Shown here one piece after another: positions 1 to 8,785 of a stretch of 64,000 nt of DNA (the first letter of the stretch is position 1; each line of letters starts with the position of its first letter). This DNA is from Propionibacteriaceae bacterium. Lineage in GTDB: Bacteria; Actinomycetota; Actinomycetes; Propionibacteriales; Propionibacteriaceae. Below the pieces are notes generated by a model. The model had not been told where the DNA came from and did not search any database. It saw only the letters and a list, made by a program, of their open reading frames with translations. The translations under genes and the position numbers were made by a program. The stretch spans positions 62,001 through 126,000 of the forward strand of contig WQZD01000005.1 in the NCBI GenBank assembly GCA_009780915.1, read 5' to 3'.

Positions 1-367
1 CGTACTGCTGGTTGTGGAAGAAGATCGGTGAGGGGATGCGGGTACGGGAATAGACGTCGCCGATGTTGTAGACCGTGCCGAACAAACTGGGCATCTTCAA
101 CGCGGCCCAGCCGTACAAGGTCGCGGACACGTCCGACCTGCTGCGTCGCCGCGGGGCGCTGGCCACGACCTGCGACTCGCCACCGGCTGCGGCGACGAGC
201 TGGTGGCGGCTCTTGGACGCGTCGAGATCTTCGCCACCCCTGTTGACCAGGCGAAACGCGTCAGTGACCTCGCACACATGCCCGTGGGACTCCATGACTT
301 GCTTCAGCGCCAGAGCGACCCGATTGTGCCCCTCGCCAGTGCTGCGCGTCAGAACCAGTGCCTTCAC
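1..367 (-). CDS. MGDG synthase-like glycosyltransferase (partial, N-terminus only)
   Basis: About 122 N-terminal codons are present; the gene runs off the left edge. The opening strand, then TRSTGEGHN and a helix ending GHVCEVTDAF, match the N-terminal domain of the monogalactosyldiacylglycerol synthase / processive diacylglycerol glucosyltransferase family. Those enzymes move sugar from a UDP-sugar to diacylglycerol at the membrane to make glycolipid. GTG at 367 is chosen because a GAAAGG ribosome site (375-380) lies 7 bases upstream; a second in-frame GTG at 373 sits too close to that site. The C-terminal nucleotide-sugar domain is not visible, so donor and product cannot be told. Family call is fairly confident; exact activity is inference. 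Confidence 0.7.
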   Translation of the reverse strand, partial: MKALVLTRSTGEGHNRVALALKQVMESHGHVCEVTDAFRLVNRGGEDLDASKSRHQLVAAAGGESQVVASAPRRRSRSDVSATLYGWAALKMPSLFGTVYNIGDVYSRTRIPSPIFFHNQQY

Positions 368-672
368 CCTCACGCCTTTCTGTCAGGTGCGCGCGGGTGA
401 GCCCAACCGCCCTGCGCACTCGCCCCCTCGGCCAGGAGACTGTCGTGTATCCGGTGTGTGACAGATGCCATGTTTCCATGACACGGCTGCCGTGTCCACC
501 ACCGGCGCGTGGATGGACGCCGATGTCCCATCCCGGGAAGATTCCCACACGGGGGTCTGGACATGAGCTAGTCTCATAGCTGTGGGGGCCGACGACGACC
601 CCCGCTCGACAACAACAGTGGCCCACCCCCGTCACGGGAGCCATCGGGCCACCTCGGACCGACGGAGGTGCC
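368..672. promoter_or_regulatory. Intergenic region with promoter and small palindrome for the ABC export operon
   Basis: This 305-base gap between divergent genes holds no convincing gene. A TAGTCT -10-like box (569-574) would start transcription near 581, leaving a leader of about 90 bases ending in a GGAGG ribosome site at 664-668. The -10 box lies inside a short inverted repeat, ATGAG-CTAGT-CTCAT (563-577), placed where a repressor would block polymerase. No good -35 is visible. Operator function is inference. Confidence 0.35.
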
Positions 673-1551
673 ATGGCGACCCAACCATTGGTGGAGCTGA
701 GGGATGTCCACTTGAGCTACGGGCGCACGGAAGTGCTCCACGGAATCGATATCGACGTCCCTGCCGGGCAGATCACGGGCCTGCTCGGGCCGTCCGGCCA
801 CGGGAAGACCACGCTGGTCAACCTGATCGTCGGCGCCCTGGTCGCCACCTCGGGGGCGATCACCGTCCTCGGCGAGACCGCCCCGCCCCGGAAGGTGAAG
901 CCGTCGATCGGGTACATGCCTCAGTCGGACGCCCTGTACGACGACCTGACCGCCACCCAGAACCTGCGCTTCTTCGGGTCCTTGTACGGGATGAGCCGCA
1001 AGGACATGGACCAGGCCATCCCCACCACCTTGGAGACCGTGTGCCTCCAGGAGGAGATGGGGCGTAAGACAGTCGGCGCGTTCTCGGGGGGCATGAAGCG
1101 GCGATTGTCCCTGGCCATCGCGCTGCTGCATTCCCCACGCCTGTTGGTCCTCGACGAGCCCACGGTCGGGCTCGACCCCGTTCACCGGGTACGTCTATGG
1201 ACGGCGTTCCGCCGCTTGGCGGCGGCGGGCTCCACCCTCCTCATCACCACACACGTCATGGACGAGGCCGTCAATTGCGACGACCTGGTGATGATCCACG
1301 AGGGCAGGGTGATCGCCCAGGGGTCCCCGGCCCAGCTCATCGCGACGGCGGGCACGGCGACCTTGGAGGAGGCGTTCTTGGACTACGAGGCCAGGGCGGA
1401 AGCCGAGGTCCACGCACGGGGTGAGACGCCCGGCGATGGGCCAGCCGTCACGGGCATGGCGAGCGCCCCGGGCACGACGAGCACCACGAGCCCGACGAGC
1501 ACCACGAGCCCGACGAGCAGGAAGACCAAGAAGGGCAAGCATCATGCGTAA
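673..1551 (+). CDS. ABC-2 type transporter ATP-binding protein
   Basis: Cytoplasmic ATPase subunit of an export-type ABC transporter, likely driving drug, lipid or polysaccharide export with the permease that follows. The 292-residue product has Walker A GPSGHGKTT at about residue 39, the signature FSGGMKRR at about 138, Walker B LLVLDEP near 157, and the switch histidine in ITTHVMDEA. The last ~35 residues are a low-complexity Thr/Ser/Pro stretch with TSTTSP repeats and a basic tail, unusual for this family. GGAGG lies 4 bases before the ATG. The stop overlaps the permease start by 8 bases, so the two are translationally coupled. Substrate unknown. Confidence 0.9.
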   Translation: MATQPLVELRDVHLSYGRTEVLHGIDIDVPAGQITGLLGPSGHGKTTLVNLIVGALVATSGAITVLGETAPPRKVKPSIGYMPQSDALYDDLTATQNLRFFGSLYGMSRKDMDQAIPTTLETVCLQEEMGRKTVGAFSGGMKRRLSLAIALLHSPRLLVLDEPTVGLDPVHRVRLWTAFRRLAAAGSTLLITTHVMDEAVNCDDLVMIHEGRVIAQGSPAQLIATAGTATLEEAFLDYEARAEAEVHARGETPGDGPAVTGMASAPGTTSTTSPTSTTSPTSRKTKKGKHHA

Positions 1552-2575
1552 CACTTTCGCCCAAGCCAAGCGTATCTGGCAGCAGTTCTCGCACGATCCG
1601 CGCACCGTGGTCATGTTCATCGTCGCCCCGATCCTGGTGTTGTGGCTCTTCTCGGCCATGCTGTCCACCACCCCCGGCGAGCCGCGCCTGGCCCTGGTGG
1701 GAGTGCCCGGCCCGGTCGCGACAGCCCTGGACGGGGTGGCCGAGGTCACGACCCCCGCCCTCGCTGACGCCGAGTCACAACTGGCGAGCCGTGACATCGA
1801 GGCCATCGTGTCCATGTCCGGCACGACGCTGACCGTCGAGGTCGAGGGCACCAACGCGGGCACCACCGCCCGTACCCTGGCCGCCATCCAATCGGGGCTG
1901 AAGGACATGGCGAGCACCCAGGCGTCGACCATGCCCGCCCTGGACGTGACATACCTCCACGGCTCGTCCTCGTGGACGGGCTTCGATTACCTCGGCCCGG
2001 TCTTCATCGGCATCTTCATCTTCGTCTTCGTGTTCATCACCGCAGGTATGTCCCTGGTGACCGAACGCACGGGCGGGACCATGGAGCGCCTCCTGGTCAC
2101 CCCGATCAAGGCATGGCAACTCGTCGCTGGGTACTGCCTGGGCTTCGGCGTGGTGACCATCATCCAGGCGGGCATCGTCCTGTGGGCCTCGATCACCCTG
2201 ATCGGCTTCCCCAACGAGGGCAACATCGCCATGGTCATCCTGACGACCTTCTCCATGGCCATGGTCTCGATGACCCTGGGCCTGCTCGTCTCCGGCCTGG
2301 CGAGGACCGCCTTCCAGGTGATCCAACTGATGATCCTGCTCGTCGTCCCCCAGATCCTCCTGTCCGGGATCTTCGACCTGACCAACGCGCCGACCTGGAT
2401 GAAGGTCCTGAGCGTGTGCTTCCCCATCAGCCACGGCGCCGACGCCCTGCGAGCCGTCATGCTACGAGGCCAAGGCTTCGCCGACATAGGAGTGAACCTC
2501 GGCATCCTCTGGTGCTTCATCATCGCCTTCTTCGCCCTAGCCTGCCTGAGCTTCCGCTCACGGAGGACACGGTGA
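1544..2575 (+). CDS. ABC-2 type transporter permease
   Basis: Membrane subunit (343 aa) partnering the upstream ATPase. An N-terminal membrane segment (MFIVAPILVLWLFSAML, about residues 24-40) is followed by a ~110-residue extracytoplasmic region and then five C-terminal hydrophobic segments, the usual ABC2_membrane_3 layout seen in YhfN/DrrB-like exporters. The conserved TERTGGTMERLLVTP stretch after the second segment is typical of the family. The start ATG at 1544 overlaps the ATPase stop; an in-frame extension further upstream would only be shadow reading of the ATPase gene. The substrate cannot be read from sequence. Confidence 0.88.
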   Translation: MRNTFAQAKRIWQQFSHDPRTVVMFIVAPILVLWLFSAMLSTTPGEPRLALVGVPGPVATALDGVAEVTTPALADAESQLASRDIEAIVSMSGTTLTVEVEGTNAGTTARTLAAIQSGLKDMASTQASTMPALDVTYLHGSSSWTGFDYLGPVFIGIFIFVFVFITAGMSLVTERTGGTMERLLVTPIKAWQLVAGYCLGFGVVTIIQAGIVLWASITLIGFPNEGNIAMVILTTFSMAMVSMTLGLLVSGLARTAFQVIQLMILLVVPQILLSGIFDLTNAPTWMKVLSVCFPISHGADALRAVMLRGQGFADIGVNLGILWCFIIAFFALACLSFRSRRTR

Positions 2576-2943
2576 GAGTGCCCTCCCCGACACGGGGAAT
2601 GACACGCTCACACCAGATGAGGGGGCGGGCCGCAGCTCTCCTCGTCGGCATTGTCATCCTTGCCTTGTGTTCCGGCTGCGCGCCCAAGCCCCAGACAGAG
2701 GTGAACGCTGACTCACCCCATTTCTCGACGGCACAGGAGCTCCGGGAGGCGTCGGCGTACGTGATGTGGGTCCATGTGGACGCCGGCATGGGGCCTCAGA
2801 CCATCGATGGCACGCCGTTCGTCGTGTTGAGTGTCCACATTGTCGCGAGCGTCCCCGATGTCGCCGGGACGACAGTCGGCCCCAGTCGCGCCGGTCCGTT
2901 CACACCCGGCGACGTGCTGAGTCAACTTGGGCTGCACGAATGA
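2572..2943 (+). CDS. Small putative lipoprotein
   Basis: A 123-residue protein with a basic N-terminus, a hydrophobic stretch (AALLVGIVILA) and a lipobox ending LCSGC, so it is predicted to be exported and lipid-anchored outside the membrane. The mature part has no motif I recognise. GTG at 2572 is chosen because GGAGG (2562-2566) lies 5 bases before it; ATG codons at 2599 and 2617 are alternatives. Its start overlaps the permease stop, so it is the third gene of the ABC operon and may be an accessory of the exporter, which is inference. Confidence 0.65.
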   Translation: MRVPSPTRGMTRSHQMRGRAAALLVGIVILALCSGCAPKPQTEVNADSPHFSTAQELREASAYVMWVHVDAGMGPQTIDGTPFVVLSVHIVASVPDVAGTTVGPSRAGPFTPGDVLSQLGLHE

Positions 2944-3004
2944 GGATCGTCGCCTCACGGCTGCAGCCTGGGCTCGCCCTGCGAGACTGACCGCCCGGGC
3001 CGCC

Positions 3005-3565
3005 TCATGTGTTCCAGGCCAGGACCCCCGGCTCATGCTCGTCGTACCCCAGGATCGAGACTCGGCCAGTATGGATGGGCAGGGCGGATCCCAAGCGTAT
3101 GGGGGCGCCGATCCAGCACAGGGCGATGACGCGCAGGATGTGGCCGTGGCCGAAGCACAGCGCTTGGTCCACGCCCGACGTGCGTACCCTCTCCACGACG
3201 CGCGACGCGCGGGCCATGACGTCCTTCGCCTGCTCGCCGCCGGGGGTCGGATGCGTCCACACCTGCCACTCGGGGTCGATCTGGTGGATCTCCTCGATCG
3301 TCTTGCCCTCGTAGTCGCCGTAGTTCCATTCGGCCAAGTCCTCGTTCACCTCCACCGTGTCGAAACCGGCCAGGTCGGCGGTGGTACGGGCCCGGTGTCG
3401 TGGGGAGGTCATGACCAGGGGGAAGTCGTCATGGCGGAATCGTGACGCCAGGGTGGCCGCCTGCTGGCGACCGATGTCGGTCAACCCGACATCGGTGATG
3501 GACGTGTAGCGTCCCAGACGACTCCATTCGGTCTGCCCGTGGCGCACGAGGTACAGCACAGTCAT
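3005..3565 (-). CDS. Histidine phosphatase family protein (phosphoglycerate mutase-like)
   Basis: Phosphatase or mutase of the histidine phosphatase superfamily, 186 aa, cytoplasmic. The catalytic LVRHGQTEW motif is at residues 5-13; the supporting arginine (SPRHRART), acid/base glutamate region (NEDLAEWNYGDYEGKT) and second histidine (CFGHGHILR) are all present. GDYEG spacing is typical of the SixA/CobC/GpmB-like branch rather than of glycolytic dPGM. A TAGGGT -10-like box (3573-3578) ends 7 bases before the ATG, so the mRNA is probably leaderless. Substrate unknown. Confidence 0.85.
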   Translation of the reverse strand: MTVLYLVRHGQTEWSRLGRYTSITDVGLTDIGRQQAATLASRFRHDDFPLVMTSPRHRARTTADLAGFDTVEVNEDLAEWNYGDYEGKTIEEIHQIDPEWQVWTHPTPGGEQAKDVMARASRVVERVRTSGVDQALCFGHGHILRVIALCWIGAPIRLGSALPIHTGRVSILGYDEHEPGVLAWNT

Positions 3566-3612
3566 GCCTTCGACCCTATCGCACCCGGCGCGAGGTCGGC
3601 CCACTCCTGCGG

Positions 3613-3710
3613 GGTCAGCTCACCCGGCGTGAGGCGACCACACCTGGCGCGAGGCCACCTCACCCGGACCAGGCCACCTCACCCGGCCCAGACTCAGCTC
3701 ACCCAGCCGA
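3613..3710. repeat. Five imperfect 19-20 bp tandem repeats
   Basis: Five units begin at 3613, 3633, 3653, 3672 and 3691 and share the core CAGCTCACCCGG or CCACCTCACCCGG. The array fills the gap between the phosphatase and the binding-protein gene and runs into the last codons of the latter (stop at 3694). It looks like a short degenerating minisatellite. Confidence 0.6.
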
Positions 3711-5565
3711 CCGACTCCCACAGGATCGTGCCCAGTTCGGCGGGACCGTAGTTGGCCAGCCCGTCGCGGGCCATGAACACTTCCGGGACTTCGTACAGCG
3801 GGATCACGGGGGCGTCCCGCCACACGATCGACGCCAGGGAGTTCAGGGTCACAGCCCGCTGGGCCGGATCCAGGGTGCGTACGGCCTGGCGGGCGAGCGC
3901 GTCCACGCCGGCGTCGGAGTACATCCACAGGTTGCCCGTCGCGAAGCGCTCGCCCGACGCCACCGGCGTCCTGTAACGCAGGGTGGACGCGGTCATCTGG
4001 TACTGACCCGACGCCATCATCGCGGGGACGTCGCCCGGATCGACGTAGACGAGACTCACCTCGACGCCCAGAAGCCTCAGTTGGGCCCGCACGCCGAACG
4101 CCTCATTCTCGGTCAGCGAATCTCCTTGTGGGACCAGGAAATCCCATGCCAGGTCGACACCGTCCTTGGAGCGGATCCCGTCGCCGCCCTCGACCCATCC
4201 GGCCGCGTCGAGGCTGGCCCGGGCAGATTTGACGTCCACCACAGGCTTGGCGCCGGCCATGAGATCGTGGTACTCCGGCTGGCCGAGGGCCCAGATCGGG
4301 GAATTGAGGACGGGGGCGACCCCCTTCCATCCCGCGAGATCGGAGGAGGCCAGCTTCTCACGATCCAGACTCGCCATGACCGCGCTGCGGACGACCGGGT
4401 CGGCCAGCGGGCCCGCCGAGCCGTTCATCACGATGAATCGTTGGTCGGCGCCGAGGCTCCGGCGCGCCCCCAGGGCGGTGATGCCCGAGGCCCGGGAGTA
4501 CAGGTTCACATCCTGGACCCAGAAGCCGTCGAGGTCCCCACGCAGGTAGCCCAAGACGACCGAGGAGGGATCGACCACCGACTCCGAGATGGAGTCCAGC
4601 TTGGGGTACGCGCCCCACCACAGGGGGTTCCTCACCAGGGTCACGACCCCGTCCTCCATCGACGAGACGGTGAACGGACCCGAGAAGGCGCCTGCCCTCT
4701 CGGCCGGGGAGTCCCAGGCCTCCGCACGGTTCGCGTCGGTGGACACGAGGTCCGCGCGGAAGGGCCCGCGCGCGAAGGTGTACGGCCACGCCGAGTAGTC
4801 GCCGTCGTAGACGACGAGGATCTGCGAGGGATCGGCCCCCTCACGGATGTCCACGACGTGGTCGAAACCGCGGTCCGCGCACGCGGGGCCGGGCGCCGTG
4901 AGGCACGCCTGCCAGGTGGCGGAGAAATCGTCCACGGTGATAGGCGCGCCGTCCGACCAGACGGCGCGGGGGTTGAGGGAGTACGCCACCGTCATGTCGC
5001 CGTCGGCGGCGTCGGTGCTCTCGTCCTGTCCGGTCGACGCGGTCGACGCGGTCGACGCGGTCGGCACGGTCGAGTCGGGCTGACCGGGGGTCCTGGCGGC
5101 CGGGGCGCCCGTCCACACGGTCCCGCCTGTGCCGTCTGGTCGCGTTCCAGTCGTCACGACAGGCGCCCTCAGCAGCCAGGAGGAGTCCCAGTGGAGGGCG
5201 CCGTCGGCGGCCGTGGCGAAGAAACGGGCAGTCATGGCGTCGAGGGCGGGGTCGAGGGAGAACGGGGACTGGCTCCACGGATTCCAGGACGCCGGGAAAG
5301 CGGTCACGCCGATGGAGAAGGATCCCCCGTTGGCCAGGGAGTCCCGGTCGACCGGGTTGGTCTGCGGCCCCGGCGAGGGGGGCACAGGGGTCTGGGACGG
5401 GACGTCGGTCGGCGAGGAGGCGGATGTGCTGGGCGCTTGCGACGGTGCCGGGGTCGGAGTTGGCGTGCCGCCTGACGTCGGCGTGCACCCGACCAGGCCC
5501 AGGGCGACGACCATGCTCAACGCGAGCCGGGGCATCAGAGCACGGTGGGCGTGTTCTAGATCCAT
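3694..5565 (-). CDS. ABC transporter substrate-binding lipoprotein, family 5 (peptide/nickel type)
   Basis: Extracytoplasmic solute-binding protein of about 620 aa, of the kind that feeds oligopeptide importers. The N-terminus has a short hydrophobic run and lipobox (LGLVGC), then a Pro/Thr/Ser linker. The body carries SBP_bac_5 features (SLNPRAVWSDGAPITVDDF, then VRNPLWWG). A 9-base tandem repeat (about 5036-5062) encodes a Ser-Thr-Ala low-complexity insert. No permease or ATPase genes adjoin, so it is an orphan binding protein. ATG 5565 overlaps the upstream mannosyltransferase stop by 10 bases and suggests coupling; ATG 5535 is an alternative. Neither has a clear ribosome site. Confidence 0.8.
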   Translation of the reverse strand: MDLEHAHRALMPRLALSMVVALGLVGCTPTSGGTPTPTPAPSQAPSTSASSPTDVPSQTPVPPSPGPQTNPVDRDSLANGGSFSIGVTAFPASWNPWSQSPFSLDPALDAMTARFFATAADGALHWDSSWLLRAPVVTTGTRPDGTGGTVWTGAPAARTPGQPDSTVPTASTASTASTGQDESTDAADGDMTVAYSLNPRAVWSDGAPITVDDFSATWQACLTAPGPACADRGFDHVVDIREGADPSQILVVYDGDYSAWPYTFARGPFRADLVSTDANRAEAWDSPAERAGAFSGPFTVSSMEDGVVTLVRNPLWWGAYPKLDSISESVVDPSSVVLGYLRGDLDGFWVQDVNLYSRASGITALGARRSLGADQRFIVMNGSAGPLADPVVRSAVMASLDREKLASSDLAGWKGVAPVLNSPIWALGQPEYHDLMAGAKPVVDVKSARASLDAAGWVEGGDGIRSKDGVDLAWDFLVPQGDSLTENEAFGVRAQLRLLGVEVSLVYVDPGDVPAMMASGQYQMTASTLRYRTPVASGERFATGNLWMYSDAGVDALARQAVRTLDPAQRAVTLNSLASIVWRDAPVIPLYEVPEVFMARDGLANYGPAELGTILWESVGWVS

Positions 5566-7751
5566 CCGGGCAACCACATCCGCCACTGCCATTGCCTCAA
5601 GGTCATGAGCTCGCCCGTGAGGATCGGATAGATGAACGCGAAATCGAGGACGATCAGGGCGACGATCACCCCGACGACGATCGCGCCGTTCCGTCGCCGT
5701 CGTCCCGCTCGGGCCGGACCAAGAACGACACCGAGCGCCATCGCCAGAGCGATCACCATGAAGGGGACCATCGTGATCGCGTAGAAGGAGAACAGGGGTC
5801 GTGTCCCGGCGAACATCCACGGGATCCATGTCGAGCAGTAGCCGAGGACGACCACGCCGAAGCGGTGATCCATGCCAGCCAGCCACCACACCAGGGCCGC
5901 GATCAGGGCGATCGCCCCCAGCCACCACAGCAGGGGCGTGCCGAGGGCGGTGATGATCCTCATGCAGGAACTGCCGGCGGCGACCACGCATCCCTGGTCA
6001 CCAGGCTGGATGTCGTTCTGGGCGTAGATGCCCACAGTACGTCCCATGACCGTCCATTGCCAAGGGTTCGAGGAGTAGGGGTGCGTGGTGGAGGCCATGC
6101 CCGGACCCGTATGGAAATCGTAGGTCACCTGATGCCACTTCCACAGGGTCCCCCAAGCGGAGCCGAAGTGGCGTGTGACCCACGAATCCGGGTCGGCGGC
6201 GCCCCACGACCACTCGTGCGAGGTCGCAGTCCTCAACCACGGGATCCAGGTCGCCAGGTACGTCGCGACGCCGACGACGACCATGGAGACGAAGGCAGGC
6301 ACGGCGTCGGTGAGCAGGCTGAACCAACTCTTCCTGCCGGCCCCGGCCAGGCGGCGGGCCGTGACGCTCCACACGACGACCACCACACCGAAGACGGCCA
6401 CGGGGTAGATGGTGTTCCACTTGGTCCCGCAGCCCAGGCCGAACATCACACCGGCGGCGAGCAGCCAGGGACGGAAGATGAAGGGACCGGCTCGGCCAGC
6501 CAAGGTCTGACCGGGCAGACCCGCGATGTGGTCGGCCAGTCGGCGACGGAAGTAGTCCCGGTCGGCGACGACGCACGACACGGCCGCGAGGATGAAGAAC
6601 GCCTGGAAGATGTCGAGCAGGGCGATGCGCGACATCACGAAGCTCAAACCGTCCACGGTCAGCAGCAGCCCGGCGAGACCTCCGATCAGGGTGGAGCGCG
6701 ACAGGCGGCGGGCCAACCGGATGGTGACGAAGACGAGGAGGGCGCCGAAGATCAGCGCCCCGAAACGCCAGCCGAAGGCGTCGAGCCCGAACATCTTCTC
6801 ACCGAGGGCGATGAGCCACTTGCCGACTTCGGGGTGGACGGCCCACTCGCCCGTGGGCGTCAGCGCCGAGTCGTCGCCGAGGGCGAATTGAGGATTGACG
6901 ACTTTCTCCCCGTCGCCGACCCACGTTCCCTCGTACCCGAACCGCAGCAGGCTCCACGCGTCTTTGGCGTAATAGGTCTCGTCGAACATGATCGTGCTGG
7001 GCTGTCCCAGGCGGAACCAGCGCAGGAAGAACGCCAACCCGGTGATCACCAGGGTCACCACCCAGCCGATCACCCGGTCTGTGGGCGGACCCTGCCGCAG
7101 CAGGTCGACGGCGGCCTGGCCCGTGGACGGCCGCTGGCGCGGCGCGTCGACGAAGCGTGTGAACGTGGTGAGGAGGGTACGCGCGGGAGTGACGGCGCCC
7201 TGAGGGGTCCCCGGGGGCATGTCCGTGGTCGACTGGCTCTCATCGGGTATGCCGACATCAGGTATGTCGACATCAGGGTCTCTGAGATCCACCAGAGGGA
7301 TCGGCTCCGCAGGGGTCGGCTCAGGTGGCGCGGGATCCCATGGTGGAGGCTCATAGGGAGCGGATTCCGACGGGGTGGGCTCGGGTGGAGCAAGGGCCGA
7401 CGGGGTGGGCTCTTCCCCTGGGGTGTGCTCTGATGCGGGGGTCGGCTCTGGTGGACTCTGCAGATCTGTGGGGGTCGGCACAGGTGCGCCCTGCACATCG
7501 GCGACGGTCGGCTCCGGTGGACTCTGCACATCGGCGGCGGTCGGCACAGGCGGAAGCGGCGCAGGCTGCTCGGGGGCCTCCACAGGACTCGGAGGTTCCG
7601 GCGGGGTCAGCTCCACGGGAGCAGCGACGGGGTGGGCTGGCATGTGTCCATCGCCGACCTCGGTGCGCACAGGCCCGGCTCCGGGGTGGACCGAATCTGC
7701 TGCCCCATCCACAGATGGCCCAGCCTGCCCATTCCCAACCGAGTCGCTCAT
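5556..7751 (-). CDS. Dolichyl-phosphate-mannose--protein mannosyltransferase (Pmt family)
   Basis: Membrane enzyme that transfers mannose from polyprenyl-phosphate-mannose to Ser/Thr of secreted proteins (GT39). The 731-residue protein has a ~200-residue cytoplasmic Pro/Glu/Thr-rich N-terminus with repeated PPEPTP-like motifs, then the first membrane segment and the catalytic loop FDETYYAKDAW, with the DE pair needed in Pmt enzymes. Many hydrophobic segments follow and the conserved HPYSSNPWQW loop is present. The disordered head is longer than usual for actinobacterial Pmt. The gene is probably leaderless: TAGACT (7759-7764 on the minus strand) ends 7 bases before ATG 7751. The downstream lipoprotein could be a target, which is a guess. 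Confidence 0.9.
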   Translation of the reverse strand: MSDSVGNGQAGPSVDGAADSVHPGAGPVRTEVGDGHMPAHPVAAPVELTPPEPPSPVEAPEQPAPLPPVPTAADVQSPPEPTVADVQGAPVPTPTDLQSPPEPTPASEHTPGEEPTPSALAPPEPTPSESAPYEPPPWDPAPPEPTPAEPIPLVDLRDPDVDIPDVGIPDESQSTTDMPPGTPQGAVTPARTLLTTFTRFVDAPRQRPSTGQAAVDLLRQGPPTDRVIGWVVTLVITGLAFFLRWFRLGQPSTIMFDETYYAKDAWSLLRFGYEGTWVGDGEKVVNPQFALGDDSALTPTGEWAVHPEVGKWLIALGEKMFGLDAFGWRFGALIFGALLVFVTIRLARRLSRSTLIGGLAGLLLTVDGLSFVMSRIALLDIFQAFFILAAVSCVVADRDYFRRRLADHIAGLPGQTLAGRAGPFIFRPWLLAAGVMFGLGCGTKWNTIYPVAVFGVVVVVWSVTARRLAGAGRKSWFSLLTDAVPAFVSMVVVGVATYLATWIPWLRTATSHEWSWGAADPDSWVTRHFGSAWGTLWKWHQVTYDFHTGPGMASTTHPYSSNPWQWTVMGRTVGIYAQNDIQPGDQGCVVAAGSSCMRIITALGTPLLWWLGAIALIAALVWWLAGMDHRFGVVVLGYCSTWIPWMFAGTRPLFSFYAITMVPFMVIALAMALGVVLGPARAGRRRRNGAIVVGVIVALIVLDFAFIYPILTGELMTLRQWQWRMWLPGWI

Positions 7752-7769
7752 TCCAACTAGTCTAGTGGT
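7752..7769. promoter_or_regulatory. 18-bp divergent promoter with overlapping -10 boxes (pmt / rsmI)
   Basis: The whole gap between two divergent start codons is 18 bases. It contains ACTAGTCTAGT, in which TAGTCT (7758-7763, plus strand, 6 bases before GTG 7770) and TAGACT (7759-7764, minus strand, 7 bases before ATG 7751) overlap by five bases. Both genes would make leaderless mRNAs, and polymerase could not occupy both boxes at once. Confidence 0.6.
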
Positions 7770-8675
7770 GTGACTCACCTCCTTGATCCCAGCACTGAGG
7801 TTTCGGCGACGACGTGTCGTGCCCTGAAACCGTCTCCAGACGACGCCGGTCTCCTCATTTTGGCCGGCACCCCCATCGGGGACGCGCGTTATGTGTGCGA
7901 GGCGCTTCGCTCCGCTCTGCTCGCCGCCGACGTCATCGCGGCCGAGGACACGCGCAAGTTCGCCGACCTGTGCCGCCGGGCCGGGGTGGCCCCCACGGCA
8001 CGGGTGGTCTCCTACTTCGAGGGCAACGAGAAAGAACGTACCCCTGACATGATCGCGCGATTGCACGCGGGCGAGACGGTGGTCCTGGTCACCGACGCTG
8101 GCATGCCCTCGGTGTCCGACCCCGGTTTCCGACTGGTCAGCGCGTGCATCGACGCAGGCATCACCGTGTCGGCCGTGCCCGGGCCCTCGGCCGTCCTGAC
8201 CGCCCTCGCCGTGTCGGGGCTGAGCACGGACAGGTTCTGTTTCGAGGGCTTCCTCCCCCGGAAGTCGGGGCCGCGCCGGTCGCGACTGCAGGGCTTGGCG
8301 GCGGAGGAGCGCACGATGGTCTTCTTCGAGGCGCCCCACCGCCTCCACGATTTCCTGTCGGACGCTGTTCCGATCCTCGGCGCCGACCGTCCCGGCGCCA
8401 TCTGCCGGGAGTTGACGAAGACGTACGAGGAGGTGGTACGCGGCCCCCTGGCCGAGTTGGCCGCGTGGGCCGAGGGGCAGGTACGCGGGGAGATCACCCT
8501 CGTGATCGCCGGCGCCACTCCGCGACCGCCGTCCGACACCGACCTCCTCGCCGAGGTCGCCGTGTTGCTCGCCGCAGGAGAGAAGAGCTCCGCCGCCGTC
8601 GCGGCGGTCGCGTCTCGGCACGGCGTGGACCGCCGGGAGCTCTATGACGCCGTGCTGGCCGCCAGAGGGAAGTGA
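7770..8675 (+). CDS. rsmI: 16S rRNA (cytidine1402-2'-O)-methyltransferase
   Basis: Methylates the ribose of C1402 in the 16S rRNA decoding centre using SAM. The 301-residue protein is a tetrapyrrole-methylase-fold enzyme. It has LILAGTPIGDARY (family LVATPIGNL), AAEDTRKF, SYFEGNE, VLVTDAGMPSVSDPG and AVPGPSAVLTALAVSG, all hallmarks of RsmI. The first ~28 residues extend beyond the usual start. GTG 7770 follows TAGTCT by 6 bases, so the start is probably leaderless and correct. Confidence 0.93.
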   Translation: MTHLLDPSTEVSATTCRALKPSPDDAGLLILAGTPIGDARYVCEALRSALLAADVIAAEDTRKFADLCRRAGVAPTARVVSYFEGNEKERTPDMIARLHAGETVVLVTDAGMPSVSDPGFRLVSACIDAGITVSAVPGPSAVLTALAVSGLSTDRFCFEGFLPRKSGPRRSRLQGLAAEERTMVFFEAPHRLHDFLSDAVPILGADRPGAICRELTKTYEEVVRGPLAELAAWAEGQVRGEITLVIAGATPRPPSDTDLLAEVAVLLAAGEKSSAAVAAVASRHGVDRRELYDAVLAARGK

Positions 8676-8697
8676 CGGGTCGCGTCGCGCACAGGCC

Positions 8698-8718
8698 GTC
8701 GGTGGACGGACCGCCGAC
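8698..8718 (+). terminator. Hairpin after rsmI
   Basis: GTCGGTGG pairs with CCGCCGAC (one G-T pair) around a 5-base loop, 22 bases after the rsmI stop and ahead of convergent rlmB. There is no T run, as is common for actinobacterial terminators. Confidence 0.4.
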
Positions 8719-8785
8719 ACGCAGGGACAGGCGGATGAGGTGAGCCGCTGGACGAACTCGGCGCCAGACGACGCCCGGTAAGGGG

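Noticed and set aside
1435-1530. Frameshift or fusion of the ATPase and permease genes
   Set aside because: The reading frame of the permease is open through this repeat-rich stretch only by chance; each gene has its own clear start and stop with an 8-base overlap.
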